NCBI GenBank assembly: GCA_958446835.1
Contig: CAUCXT010000014.1
Coordinates: 1-64,000, forward strand
DNA from: an uncultured Eubacterium sp.
Lineage (GTDB): Bacteria > Bacillota > Clostridia > Lachnospirales > Lachnospiraceae
Direction of reading: 5' to 3'
Length of the DNA: 64,000 bases
How positions within the stretch are numbered: position 1 is the stretch's first letter; every line of letters starts with the position of its first letter. Positions 1-9,113 of the stretch are shown piece by piece. Position numbers and translations under genes: made by a program. Under the pieces are notes generated by a model. The model was not told the DNA's origin, ran no database searches, and saw only the letters and a program-made list of their open reading frames with translations.

Positions 1-722
1 TCTCCCGTGATATAAAAAATAAATACCGTCGTTCTGTGTTAGGTGTGCTTTGGACCCTTTTAAATCCGCTATTTATGATGATAATTCTTTCGGCTGTATT
101 TTCGCATATATTTGGATTTGCTGTTGAAAATTATCCTATATATATATTGTGTGGACAGGTACTCTATAATTTCTTTTCCGAGTCGACACAGTCCGCCATG
201 AATTCGATAATACACAGTGCAGCGCTTATTAAGAAGGTATATGTTCCAAAATATATATTTGTGCTTTCAAGGATTTTGTCCTGCTCAATCAATATATTTG
301 CGTCATACGCGGCACTTCTCATAGTGATGGTTGTGCTTAGGACGTCGCTTCACTATACCATGTTTCTTTCGGTAATACCTATTGCAATCATGATTATGTT
401 TTCTATGGGTGTAGGTTTTATATTAGCAGCGTTGTCGGTAAAGTATAGGGATATAGTACATTTATATTCGGTGTTCCTTACAGGCTTCATTTACCTTGCA
501 CCGATTATGTATCCGATTGACATACTTAATAATGTGCTTAGAACTATAGTAAAAATTAACCCGGTAACCAATATACTTGAGATGTTCAGGGGATTTATGA
601 TGTACAATTCAATGCCGGACGCATACACGATTGTGATGTCAATAGTGCCGAGTGCATTGGTGCTTGCAATAGGACTTCTTGTGTTCTATAAGAAACAGGA
701 TGAATTTATATTATATCTTTAG
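1..722 (+). CDS. ABC-2 type polysaccharide export permease (5' end outside window)
   Basis: Membrane subunit of an ABC transporter that exports a lipid-linked surface glycan (Wzm/TagG type). The frame is open to the left edge. Codons from position 3 read SRDIKNKYRRSVLGVLWTLL, the conserved cytoplasmic helix that normally precedes the first membrane span of these permeases, so the GTG at 36 is internal and the true start lies before the window. About six hydrophobic segments follow, and the C-terminus ends in a short charged tail. The ATPase gene begins 55 bp downstream, which supports the pairing. The exported glycan cannot be named from the sequence. Confidence 0.9.
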   Translation, partial: SRDIKNKYRRSVLGVLWTLLNPLFMMIILSAVFSHIFGFAVENYPIYILCGQVLYNFFSESTQSAMNSIIHSAALIKKVYVPKYIFVLSRILSCSINIFASYAALLIVMVVLRTSLHYTMFLSVIPIAIMIMFSMGVGFILAALSVKYRDIVHLYSVFLTGFIYLAPIMYPIDILNNVLRTIVKINPVTNILEMFRGFMMYNSMPDAYTIVMSIVPSALVLAIGLLVFYKKQDEFILYL

Positions 723-777
723 CATTTCGATACATTTTGCGAAGCTGTGTTTTTAGAATAAATTTAGGGAAGAGAAG

Positions 778-1539
778 ATGGAAGATAAAAAATCATTCGA
801 TGACGTAATTATAGAAGTGAATAATGTGTCGCGCTGCTTCAATCTGGCGAGGGAGAGAGTTGACAGCCTTAAGGAGTATATTGTCCGCAAACTCAAGGGC
901 AATCTGCATTTCGACGAATTCTGGGCGCTCAACGGCGTTACATTCAACGTAAAGCGCGGCGAATCAATCGGACTTATCGGACTTAATGGAAGCGGCAAGA
1001 GTACCATGCTGAAGGTAATCGCCGGGGTGCTTAAGCCGACAGGCGGAACCGTGAAGGTAATGGGAAGTGTGGCACCGCTTATAGAGCTTGGAGCCGGCTT
1101 TGATTCGGATTTGACTGCAAGGGAAAATATATTTCTTAACGGAGCTCTTCTTGGACACTCGAGAGCTGTGATGCGCGGATATTATGACGATATAGTGAAT
1201 TTTGCGGAGCTGCATGATTTTATGGATGTACCGGTCAAGAATTTTTCATCCGGAATGACATCAAGACTGGCTTTTTCGATTGCGACGATAGGAAAGCCGG
1301 ATATACTGATTGTCGATGAGGTTCTGGCAGTCGGAGATTCTAAGTTCCAGCAGAAATGTATAGACAGGATTCAGGAAATGATGAGTCAGGGAACAACGGT
1401 TCTTTTTGTTTCACATAGTATAGAGCAGGTAAAGCTTGTGTGCAAGAAGGTGGTATGGCTTGAACATGGAAATCTTAAGGCTTATGGCGATGCTTTGGAG
1501 ATATGTGAACAGTATGAGAATATGTATGGTGGCAGGTAA
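778..1539 (+). CDS. ABC transporter ATP-binding protein for glycan export (Wzt/TagH-like)
   Basis: Cytoplasmic ATPase that powers the upstream permease. Visible are Walker A GLNGSGKST (residues 68-76), the signature region NFSSGM (155-160) followed by TSRLAFSIA, and Walker B ILIVDE (176-181) with the EVLAVGD D-loop region typical of polysaccharide exporters. At 253 residues it stops at the end of the nucleotide-binding domain. It therefore lacks the C-terminal carbohydrate-binding domain that longer Wzt proteins use to recognise a capped chain end, so export here probably does not read a terminal modification (inference). The start is preceded by GGGAAGAGAAG. Confidence 0.93.
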   Translation: MEDKKSFDDVIIEVNNVSRCFNLARERVDSLKEYIVRKLKGNLHFDEFWALNGVTFNVKRGESIGLIGLNGSGKSTMLKVIAGVLKPTGGTVKVMGSVAPLIELGAGFDSDLTARENIFLNGALLGHSRAVMRGYYDDIVNFAELHDFMDVPVKNFSSGMTSRLAFSIATIGKPDILIVDEVLAVGDSKFQQKCIDRIQEMMSQGTTVLFVSHSIEQVKLVCKKVVWLEHGNLKAYGDALEICEQYENMYGGR

Positions 1540-1548
1540 GAGCAAAGG

Positions 1549-1764
1549 ATGGATTGGAATATGAAATATGTAAAGAGAATAGTGGCAGCAGTTATATATG
1601 TTTTGTTTGCATATTTTTATGCACTTCTTCCTAATTTTAGCATAAAAGGCGGATTCAGTGTCAGAGTGAATCCGTTTAATCTGGAGACATTTATAATGAT
1701 GCTCTTTATTGGGGCGTATTTGACAGCATTCTGGATAATTATTAACAGGCTGTTTAGAAATTAG
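1549..1764 (+). CDS. small two-helix membrane protein, unknown function
   Basis: A 71-residue protein with two hydrophobic stretches (roughly residues 9-27 and 45-66) separated by a short polar loop. It lies 9 bp after the ABC ATPase and 10 bp before a large glycosyltransferase, so it is almost certainly co-transcribed with the export cluster. An alternative ATG at 1561 (MKYVKR) is similarly placed behind AAAGGA. No family is recognised. By position it may be an accessory component of glycan export or assembly, but nothing in the sequence proves a function. Confidence 0.7.
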   Translation: MDWNMKYVKRIVAAVIYVLFAYFYALLPNFSIKGGFSVRVNPFNLETFIMMLFIGAYLTAFWIIINRLFRN

Positions 1765-1774
1765 GAGGGAGAGC

Positions 1775-4252
1775 TTGGATAATTTTATATTTATTTATAA
1801 GAAAAGAATAGATTTGAAAAACAGTAACAGGCTTATCATCCAGACAGGTTCATGTAAGGACTATATGAAGGATGTTAAGGCTGTTTCCTACGTTAATGGA
1901 GTAGAAACACCGGTGGATATTGTGGAAAATGTGCATACTCCACTTCTTTTTGTGTATAAAAACGCTGAACCGGAGTTCGATGGTGAATATAATTTCTGTA
2001 TTGACCTTCCGAAAAAAGTTGATAATGTCAAGGTTGTTTTCACAAAAGATACTTACCCATCCGGAAAAGTCGGAATATATATTTCAGGAAAACAGATAGA
2101 ATACCTTAGGAGCATGATAGAGATTAATCTGATAGGTGTGAAGGTTGACAAAAAATCCGGCAGAATAAAGGTAACGGGCTGGGCTGAGGCGGCGCATGAG
2201 CCTGTAATATGCGCGTATTCAGGTAACAAAAAGCTTGATGCGAGCGTGAATTTCTTTACCAGAGCAGATATGGTGAGCCGTTATTTTCCGGACGAGCTTA
2301 ACAGAATGTGTGCCTTTGAGATGGATGTGGAAGATATAGGCGGCAGAACCCTCAAGCTTACAACTGAATGTGACGGAAGGCATGGGAGCGTCAGCGTGCT
2401 TGTCAATCGCGGCGATGATGAGAAAAAGAGGCAGAGACTTGTCAGTGCGGGAAACAGCCGCAATGATTATATAACAAGAGCGAGGAACTATATTGCACTT
2501 TATGGAATGAAACGCTTTATGATAAAGCTATATGCCAAGTGCACAGGTAAAGCCAAAAAACAGTCACACGATTATTTTTCAAAGATTAATCCGGGACCTG
2601 AAAGACTTGAAGAACAGAGAAGCTACAGGTTTGCAGATAATCCGAAGTTTTCTATTCTGATACCTGTATACCGCCCGAATGATACGTTCTTCAGGCTTAT
2701 GTTAGATTCTGTTGTGAACCAGACCTATGACAACTGGCAGATATGTCTGGCTGATGGAGGCGGTGATGGTTTCACAGTTGAAAAGACTGTGAAACCATAT
2801 ATAGACAGGTTCGGAGCGGACAGGGTAAGATATGTGAAGCTTAAGGATAATCTTGGAATCGCAGAGAATACCAATGCGGCGCTGCGACTTGCCGACGGCG
2901 ATTATATAGTGTTCGGTGACCATGACGATGAACTTCATTCTACAGCCTTTTTTGAGTGCATGAGGGAGTTGGAGCGCTATCCGGAGGCTGATTTTATATA
3001 TTCGGATGAAGATAAGATAATTGAGGACTCGGGAAAGCACACGGAGGCACATTTTAAGTCCGATCTCAACATGGAGCTTCTAAGACGCAACAATTATATA
3101 TGTCATCTGTGCGTTGTCAAAAAGAGCCTTGTCGATGAGGTGGGAGAGCTAAAGACCGAATACAATGGGTCACAGGATCATGACTATGTGCTTCGCTGTG
3201 TTGAGAAGGCGAAGTGCGTGCGCCATATTCCGAGAATACTTTATCACTGGCGTATAAATGACAATTCTACAGCAAAAAGTGCATCGACTAAGACCTACGC
3301 TAACACAGCGGGAGTTAATGCTGTGAGCGCGCATCTGAAGAGAATCGGACTGGATGGCAAGGTTACAAATGGTGTGGCGCCGGGCTTCTATGACATAGAT
3401 TATAAACTTGAGGGAGAACCGTTTGTATCAGTTATAATACCTAATAAAGATCATTTAGATGACCTTACAAGATGTATTGAGTCTATGGAAAATGTAAATA
3501 ATTACCATAATATCGAATATATAGTTGTTGAGAACAATAGCGTTCTTGATGAGACTTTTGCAGGTTATGAGGCGATGGAAAAGAAGTATGGTGACAGATT
3601 CAGGCTTGTAAAGTGGGGTGGCGGATTTAATTATTCTGCTATCAACAACTATGGAATACAGTACGCTAAGGGTGAGTATATACTTCTTCTTAACAATGAT
3701 ACGGAAGTCATTGAGCCGGACAGCTTAAGACGCATGCTTGCTATATGTCAGCGTTCTGAGGTGGGAATAGTCGGTGCTAAGCTCCTATATGATGATAATA
3801 CAGTTCAGCATGCAGGAATTGTTATGGGATATCAGGGGGTTGCGGGTCATGCATTCACGGGAATAGGCGATGATGTATATGGCTATTTCGCAAGGGCTGT
3901 GCTTACACAGGAGCTTTCCGCTGTGACAGCGGCATGCCTTCTCACGAAGAGAAGTGTTTTCGAGCAGGTCGGAAAGCTTGATGAGACATTTGAGGTCGCA
4001 TTCAATGACATTGATTATTGTATGAAGGTGAGAGAAGCAGGATATAAGATTATATATGAACCGCATGCAAAGCTTCATCACTATGAATACAAGTCAAGAG
4101 GTGCAGAGGATACGGGAAAGAAACAGGAGCGCTTCGGCGGCGAGATTATGCATTTTATCGATAAGTGGAGAGCACAGCTCATAAAGGGAGACCCTTATTA
4201 TAATCCTAATCTTGAGCTTGTGGGGGAACTGTATACCATAAAAAATATATAG
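1775..4252 (+). CDS. large tandem family-2 glycosyltransferase (two GT2 domains)
   Basis: An 825-residue, probably cytoplasmic enzyme for building the exported glycan. It starts at TTG, chosen because AGGAGGGAG sits directly upstream. Residues 1-270 are a beta-rich N-terminal region of unknown role. The first GT-A domain (about 292-500) shows FSILIPVYRPND, YSDEDK and the acidic metal-binding motif DHDDE. The second (about 549-790) shows VSVIIPNKDH, LLNNDTE and a late FNDIDYCMKV motif. Both catalytic halves look intact, unlike the related genes at 5991 and 7525. The layout resembles rhamnan-type and O-antigen polymer glycosyltransferases; donor sugar and linkage are unknown. Confidence 0.9.
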   Translation: MDNFIFIYKKRIDLKNSNRLIIQTGSCKDYMKDVKAVSYVNGVETPVDIVENVHTPLLFVYKNAEPEFDGEYNFCIDLPKKVDNVKVVFTKDTYPSGKVGIYISGKQIEYLRSMIEINLIGVKVDKKSGRIKVTGWAEAAHEPVICAYSGNKKLDASVNFFTRADMVSRYFPDELNRMCAFEMDVEDIGGRTLKLTTECDGRHGSVSVLVNRGDDEKKRQRLVSAGNSRNDYITRARNYIALYGMKRFMIKLYAKCTGKAKKQSHDYFSKINPGPERLEEQRSYRFADNPKFSILIPVYRPNDTFFRLMLDSVVNQTYDNWQICLADGGGDGFTVEKTVKPYIDRFGADRVRYVKLKDNLGIAENTNAALRLADGDYIVFGDHDDELHSTAFFECMRELERYPEADFIYSDEDKIIEDSGKHTEAHFKSDLNMELLRRNNYICHLCVVKKSLVDEVGELKTEYNGSQDHDYVLRCVEKAKCVRHIPRILYHWRINDNSTAKSASTKTYANTAGVNAVSAHLKRIGLDGKVTNGVAPGFYDIDYKLEGEPFVSVIIPNKDHLDDLTRCIESMENVNNYHNIEYIVVENNSVLDETFAGYEAMEKKYGDRFRLVKWGGGFNYSAINNYGIQYAKGEYILLLNNDTEVIEPDSLRRMLAICQRSEVGIVGAKLLYDDNTVQHAGIVMGYQGVAGHAFTGIGDDVYGYFARAVLTQELSAVTAACLLTKRSVFEQVGKLDETFEVAFNDIDYCMKVREAGYKIIYEPHAKLHHYEYKSRGAEDTGKKQERFGGEIMHFIDKWRAQLIKGDPYYNPNLELVGELYTIKNI

Positions 4253-4272
4253 TTAATTAAGGAGGGCTTGTT

Positions 4273-5619
4273 ATGTTGCTTATAAAAAACGGCAGGGTGG
4301 TTGACCCGGTGAGCGGTGTGGATAAAGTCATGGATGTTCTTGTCGATGGTGGACAGATTGTGATGACAGGTGACAAGGCTGTGGAAATGTTCGATGAGGC
4401 TAAGTCATCCGCCGGCATCAGTGAGGCTGAAAATATTGTTTCCGGCAGTGATGCGAATTGCGATGAGAATGCTTTCAACGTGATTGACGCGGCAGGACTT
4501 ATTGTTGCGCCGGGACTTGTAGATACACATGTGCATTTCAGGGATCCGGGGCTTACCTATAAGGAGGACATATTTACCGGGGCGGCGGCAGCAGCTAAGG
4601 GCGGATTCACAACGGTGGTATGTATGGCAAATACCAAGCCTACGGTTGATAATGTGGATACTCTTACTTATGTTCTGGAAAAAGGTGCACAGACAGGGAT
4701 ACATGTGCTGTCGGCGGCGGCAGTGACAAAGGGACTTGGTGGGACTGAGCTTGTGGATATGGAGGCACTTGCCAAGGCGGGTGCGGCAGGCTTTACAGAC
4801 GATGGGATTCCGATTATGGATGAGAAGATACTTGTGCAGGCGATGGAGAGGGCGAAGGAGCTCGACCTTCCTGTGAGCCTCCACGAGGAGGATCCTGCAT
4901 TTATAGCTTCGCCGGGTGTTCATCAGGGTGAGGTATCCAAGCAGCTAGGCTATGGCGGGGCTTCACGGACGGCTGAGGATGTGATGGTTGCAAGGGACTG
5001 CGCACTTGTCCTACATACCGGGGCGGCGGTGTGCATACAGCATATCAGCTCCAAAAATGCGGTTGAGTATGTGAGGACGGCAAAGAAGCTTGGCGCGGAT
5101 GTCCACGCTGAGGCTACACCACACCATTTCACCTTGACAGACAAGGCAGTGCTTGAATACGGCACGCTTGCGAGAATGAATCCGCCTGTGAGGACGGAGG
5201 AGGACAGACTTAAGATTATAGAGGGTCTTAAGGATGGCACCATAGATATGATAGTAACAGACCATGCTCCGCACAGTACTGAGGAGAAGGCAAGACCTAT
5301 GGAGAGTGCACCAAGCGGAATAACAGGTCTTGAGACATCTTTAGGACTTGGAATAAAGTCACTTGTCCAGCCGGGACACATTTCACTTATGAAGCTTATG
5401 GAGTGCATGAGCCGCAATCCTATGGAATTTTACAGAAGAAAGCCTGTTAGCATTGCACAGGGAAATCCGGCGGACATAGTGATATTCGGTGAAAATGAAA
5501 AATGGGTGGTTGACCATTTTGCCTCCAAGGCTGTGAACAGCCCATTTTTAGGCTGGGAGCTGCCGGGGAAGGTGCATTTTACAATCTGTGATGGGAAGAT
5601 TGTGTATGCCGGGAAATAG
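4273..5619 (+). CDS. pyrC: dihydroorotase (class I)
   Basis: Catalyses reversible cyclisation of carbamoyl-aspartate to dihydroorotate in pyrimidine synthesis. Family motifs are clear: VDTHVHFRDPG with the metal-binding HxH, MANTKPTVDN, LHEEDPAF, CIQHISS and VTDHAPHS with the catalytic Asp. It is 448 residues, longer than most homologues, because an acidic stretch of about 25 residues (about 36-62) is inserted between the N-terminal beta-sandwich strands before the HxH. AAGGAGGG precedes the ATG by a good spacing. It sits alone among glycosyltransferase genes with no other pyr gene nearby; UMP supply for nucleotide sugars is a possible reason (inference). Confidence 0.96.
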   Translation: MLLIKNGRVVDPVSGVDKVMDVLVDGGQIVMTGDKAVEMFDEAKSSAGISEAENIVSGSDANCDENAFNVIDAAGLIVAPGLVDTHVHFRDPGLTYKEDIFTGAAAAAKGGFTTVVCMANTKPTVDNVDTLTYVLEKGAQTGIHVLSAAAVTKGLGGTELVDMEALAKAGAAGFTDDGIPIMDEKILVQAMERAKELDLPVSLHEEDPAFIASPGVHQGEVSKQLGYGGASRTAEDVMVARDCALVLHTGAAVCIQHISSKNAVEYVRTAKKLGADVHAEATPHHFTLTDKAVLEYGTLARMNPPVRTEEDRLKIIEGLKDGTIDMIVTDHAPHSTEEKARPMESAPSGITGLETSLGLGIKSLVQPGHISLMKLMECMSRNPMEFYRRKPVSIAQGNPADIVIFGENEKWVVDHFASKAVNSPFLGWELPGKVHFTICDGKIVYAGK

Positions 5620-5648
5620 GCGGATTGCATTTACTGATTACCTATAAT

Positions 5649-5955
5649 GATTCCGGTGTCAAAACATGCTCATCTGGTCTATGAGTGTATAACGTATTAT
5701 ATTTATGCATATCAGCTCCGTTGTCCGAAGCAAGATGTTCTAAGAACTCTGATAAAGGTATTCTATATGTTCGCCACCGAAGCAAAGCATACATCCCTGT
5801 ATGCATTGCTTCTAAAGCAGCATCCATGCTGCTTTTGGCTAGGTTACTTAGCAGAGTTCTAAGAACATCTAAGCTTCTCCCAAAGGTCGTGATATGCATA
5901 AATATAATACGTTATACACATCTAGGTATGCACAGCATGTTTTGACACCGGAATC
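5649..5955. repeat. long palindromic element, copy A (307 bp)
   Basis: A near-perfect nested palindrome filling the pyrC to glycosyltransferase gap. The outermost arms pair over 22 bp (5649-5670 with 5934-5955). A second stem of 30 bp uses the arm starting GTGTATAACGTATTATATTT. A third pairs GATGTTCTAAGAACTCTG with CAGAGTTCTAAGAACATC, with one A/A mismatch. At the tip are two hairpins, GCATACA-TCCC-TGTATGC inside GAAGC/GCTTC and AAAGCAGCA-TCCA-TGCTGCTTT. A second copy in the same orientation lies at 56699-57002. Short reading frames inside it are by-products of the palindrome. It could be a MITE-like element, a structured RNA or a DNA cruciform; no target duplication is visible. Confidence 0.9.
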
Positions 5956-5990
5956 CTGTAACATTATGTATGAAGAAGGGAGCCTGCGGC

Positions 5991-7427
5991 ATGATAGGTC
6001 ATGTGATGAAAATATATAAGAACAGCGGTCTTAAGCCTGCGCTCAAGGCGGCGCTGCATGACATTGGTGCGGGTGCGTCAAGGCGCAGGCAGGCACTTTT
6101 TTATGCGCGCAGCTTATTTTCCGAGGAGCAGAGGGAAGCTACGGAGCTTTCTGGATATTGCATAGTTAAGATCGGTGGTGTGAAGCTCCACAGGGATATG
6201 GTCTGTGAGCTTAACAAGGTCATAGAGGAGAGACAGCCGGCAGTTATCTATATGGATGAGCTGCGAGACGGTGAGCTCTTGTATAAGCCGGACTATGCGC
6301 CGGACAATCTTGCCGCGCACAATTATATCGGAAACTGCGTGGTGGTGAGACGCGACCTGATGGATGACTGCGCTGTGAAGCTGTCCGGCGAAGCCTCACT
6401 CTGGAGCTTTAATAAATATATATGCGGCAGGTGCCGTGAGGAAGAGATAGCGCACGTAAGCCGTGCGCTTTTTGAGGATAATGGTCATATAAGTGACGAT
6501 GGAGATAACATAAATGATACATCACAGGATAACGTGAAGGATTGTATAGATAATAGTTTGGGCAATGTATCAAATAGCGAACATTGCTCAATGATTTCGG
6601 TGATTATTCCAAACTATGAACATGCGGATGACCTGCGAAGGTGTGTTGAGTCGCTTCTCTATATAAATACCTATAAAAATATTGAGATAATCATTGTTGA
6701 GAATAACAGCACATCGAAAGAAATTTTTTCCTACTATGATGAGCTTCTAAGGGAACATCCAGAAGTGATAAGGCTTGAAAAATGGGAGGGAAGCTTCAAC
6801 TATTCCGCTATAAACAATTACGGTGCTTCACGCGCTAATGGTGAGCTTTTGCTGTTGCTGAACAATGACACGAAGATTATTGAGCCGAATTCGCTGTGGG
6901 CTATGGCAGAATACGCTGTGAGAGATAACACTGGAGCGGTTGGTGCGTGTCTGCTCTATGCGGATAAGACTGTCCAGCATGCCGGTGTCATAGTCGGGAT
7001 AGGACCGGACATGACGGCGGTTCATCCTAATTCGGGTGTATGTTTTATTGAAAAAGGATACCGTGACAGTATTCATCATGTGCAGAACTATTCTGCCGTG
7101 ACAGGTGCGTGTCTTATGATAAAAAAAGAGCTTTTTGACAAGCTGGGCGGGCTTGATGAGGAGCTTGCGGTCGCATATAATGACGTTGATTTCTGCCTGA
7201 GACTGAGGAGAAGGGGGCTGCTGAACGTGTACGTTCCGCAGGCACTTCTTTTTCACTATGAATCGAAGTCAAGAGGCTACGATGACAAGGGCGAGAGGCA
7301 TGAGAGGTTCCTTCGCGAATCGCAGTTGTTCTGCGACAGATGGCAGAATATTATAGATGATGGGGACCCGTATTATAATGTAAATCTTTCCAAGGAAGTA
7401 CCTTGGAAACCGGAAATAAAATTGTGA
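5991..7427 (+). CDS. family-2 glycosyltransferase with a decayed N-terminal GT domain
   Basis: About 478 residues from the ATG at 5991, preferred over the ATG at 5970 because AGAAGGGAG (5974-5982) lies 8 nt before it and nothing similar precedes 5970. The C-terminal GT-A domain is intact: ISVIIPNYEHADDL, FNYSAINNYG, LLLLNNDTKI and YNDVDFCLRLRRRG. The N-terminal part keeps only the second half of a first GT2 domain, recognisable as YMDELRDG, PDYAPDNLAAHNYIGNCVVV and RRDLM, which correspond to YSDED, PD and RRNNYICHLCVV in the gene at 1775. The donor-binding half is missing. It is probably a single-site enzyme derived from a tandem ancestor. Confidence 0.87.
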   Translation: MIGHVMKIYKNSGLKPALKAALHDIGAGASRRRQALFYARSLFSEEQREATELSGYCIVKIGGVKLHRDMVCELNKVIEERQPAVIYMDELRDGELLYKPDYAPDNLAAHNYIGNCVVVRRDLMDDCAVKLSGEASLWSFNKYICGRCREEEIAHVSRALFEDNGHISDDGDNINDTSQDNVKDCIDNSLGNVSNSEHCSMISVIIPNYEHADDLRRCVESLLYINTYKNIEIIIVENNSTSKEIFSYYDELLREHPEVIRLEKWEGSFNYSAINNYGASRANGELLLLLNNDTKIIEPNSLWAMAEYAVRDNTGAVGACLLYADKTVQHAGVIVGIGPDMTAVHPNSGVCFIEKGYRDSIHHVQNYSAVTGACLMIKKELFDKLGGLDEELAVAYNDVDFCLRLRRRGLLNVYVPQALLFHYESKSRGYDDKGERHERFLRESQLFCDRWQNIIDDGDPYYNVNLSKEVPWKPEIKL

Positions 7428-7524
7428 AACGCAATGATGATAAAAATTATGACGATAGTATGCAAAAAAAGATAGAATTGATTATAAAAGGCAATTAATA
7501 GAGCTTAGGAAAGGCGGTTGTACA

Positions 7525-9057
7525 ATGGCTTCTAATATATATAAAATAAAAAAGGCGGCTGCGTATATTAAGCATTACGGACCGGACAAGCTTGCCAAGA
7601 AAGCGATTGGAAAGCTTATCGACAAGGACGGCTACAGTGAACATTTTTCGGAGCTTGTGTCCGATGATGAGGAGCTGTTCTTTGAGAGAGGGCGCAATTT
7701 TAAGAGAAAGCCGTTAATCAGTGTCCTTGTTCCGGTGTACAATCCGCCGGTTGCATATTTTAAGGAGATGCTCCTTTCGGTGATAAACCAGACATATTTT
7801 AACTGGCAGCTCTGCCTTGTGGATGCGGGAACGGATAAGCAGCGCGCCGTTGTCGATGAGATAGCGGACGGCGATGAGCGCGTGTGCTATACGGAGATAG
7901 ATAATGCCGGGATAGCGGAGAATACGAACGCGGCACTTGCGATGGCGAAGGGTGAGTATATAGCTCTTCTTGACAATGACGATACCCTGTCATCGGATGC
8001 GCTGTACCGCATGGTCGAGATGATAAACCGCGAAAATGCGGACTGCCTTTATTCCGATGAGGACAAGATGGACGGCGAGGGGAAAAAACACTTCTGTCCA
8101 CATGTCAAGCCTGATTTCAACCCGCAGCTTTTACGAAGCAACAATTATATCTGCCATCTTTTTGTAGTGAGGACGGAGCTTGCGCGTGAGGTTGGAGGAT
8201 TTTCCAAGACTTATGACGGCGCACAGGACTATGATTTTATCTTAAAGTGCACCGAAAAAGCGGAAAAGATTTCCCATGTAAACCGTGTGCTCTACCACTG
8301 GCGCACCCATGAGAGTTCGACATCTGCCAATCCGCTGTCTAAGCTGTACGCATACGAGGCGGGCCAAAAAGCCATAGAGGCTCATCTTGAGAGAATGGGA
8401 ATCGCGGGCAGGGTAAGCATGCTTGATGACATGGGCTTTTACCGGGTTGAGTATGGGGAGAATAATGCCGGGAATTACGGCGAAGGTGGCAGCGGCAATA
8501 GTAAAGCTTCCCCGGTACTTGTTGTTGCCACAGGCGTTAAGGACAATGACACCGCGCAGAAGTATTTTAAGTATCTAAGAAAAAATACCGATTATGAAAA
8601 TATGCAGATGTGCGCGATGGGCGAGCTTGACGCGGCAAGACTTGAGCAGTACACGAGCGATTATTTTTGTATCCTGATGTGCGGCATAAAGCCCGAAAAG
8701 CGTGACTGGCTTAAAAGCCTTGTGGAGGAAGCGGATGTATTAGGTGCGGACGCAATCGCCGCCAAGCTTCTTGTAAAGCAGGCATTTCCTCTGTGTAATA
8801 AGATAAACAGAAGCTTCATAGTGTATTCCGGCGATGACTATAAGGACAGCTTTGGAGGGGTTCACGTAAATGCCGGAAAACCGGGATGGTATAAAGGAAA
8901 TTTTAACAGAAATATATTACAGCAGAATATAAAGGCTCTGCCAAAGACGGCAATACTTGTGCGCCGCGGTGAGCTTATGAGACTTCTTGCCGACGGCTGG
9001 AAGGCGGAAGAGGGAAAAATGTACCTGTATGAGCCGGGAGTTGAGCTTTATAAGTGA
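7525..9057 (+). CDS. family-2 glycosyltransferase with a decayed C-terminal GT domain
   Basis: A 510-residue protein whose ATG follows TTAGGAAAGGCGG. The N-terminal GT-A domain is intact (about residues 65-280): ISVLVPVYNPPVAYF, NQTYFNWQLC, LLDNDDT, YSDEDKMDG and RSNNYICHLFVV. After about residue 325 comes a region (SPVLVVATGVKDND, then LMCGIKPEKRDWL and GADAIAAKLL) laid out like a second GT2 domain but without a DxD or NND motif, so it is probably inactive. This is the mirror image of the neighbour at 5991, whose second domain is intact. Together they may supply two activities or act as a pair (inference). Confidence 0.87.
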   Translation: MASNIYKIKKAAAYIKHYGPDKLAKKAIGKLIDKDGYSEHFSELVSDDEELFFERGRNFKRKPLISVLVPVYNPPVAYFKEMLLSVINQTYFNWQLCLVDAGTDKQRAVVDEIADGDERVCYTEIDNAGIAENTNAALAMAKGEYIALLDNDDTLSSDALYRMVEMINRENADCLYSDEDKMDGEGKKHFCPHVKPDFNPQLLRSNNYICHLFVVRTELAREVGGFSKTYDGAQDYDFILKCTEKAEKISHVNRVLYHWRTHESSTSANPLSKLYAYEAGQKAIEAHLERMGIAGRVSMLDDMGFYRVEYGENNAGNYGEGGSGNSKASPVLVVATGVKDNDTAQKYFKYLRKNTDYENMQMCAMGELDAARLEQYTSDYFCILMCGIKPEKRDWLKSLVEEADVLGADAIAAKLLVKQAFPLCNKINRSFIVYSGDDYKDSFGGVHVNAGKPGWYKGNFNRNILQQNIKALPKTAILVRRGELMRLLADGWKAEEGKMYLYEPGVELYK

Positions 9058-9113
9058 TATGCTGTAATTGTTTTGCATTATGCCTAGTTTTTTAATATGG
9101 AATGGAGAATATT

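Noticed and set aside
5642..5945. Several overlapping reading frames of 70-86 codons on both strands
   Set aside because: They lie entirely in the palindromic element, have no ribosome sites, and similar frames appear on both strands only because the arms are inverted copies.
5620..5990. Target-site duplication flanking palindromic copy A
   Set aside because: The bases either side (TATAAT and CTGTAA) do not match; copy B flanks do not match either, so simple transposition cannot be shown.
7425..7498. A 24-codon frame between two glycosyltransferase genes
   Set aside because: Lysine/aspartate-rich chance frame without a Shine-Dalgarno sequence.
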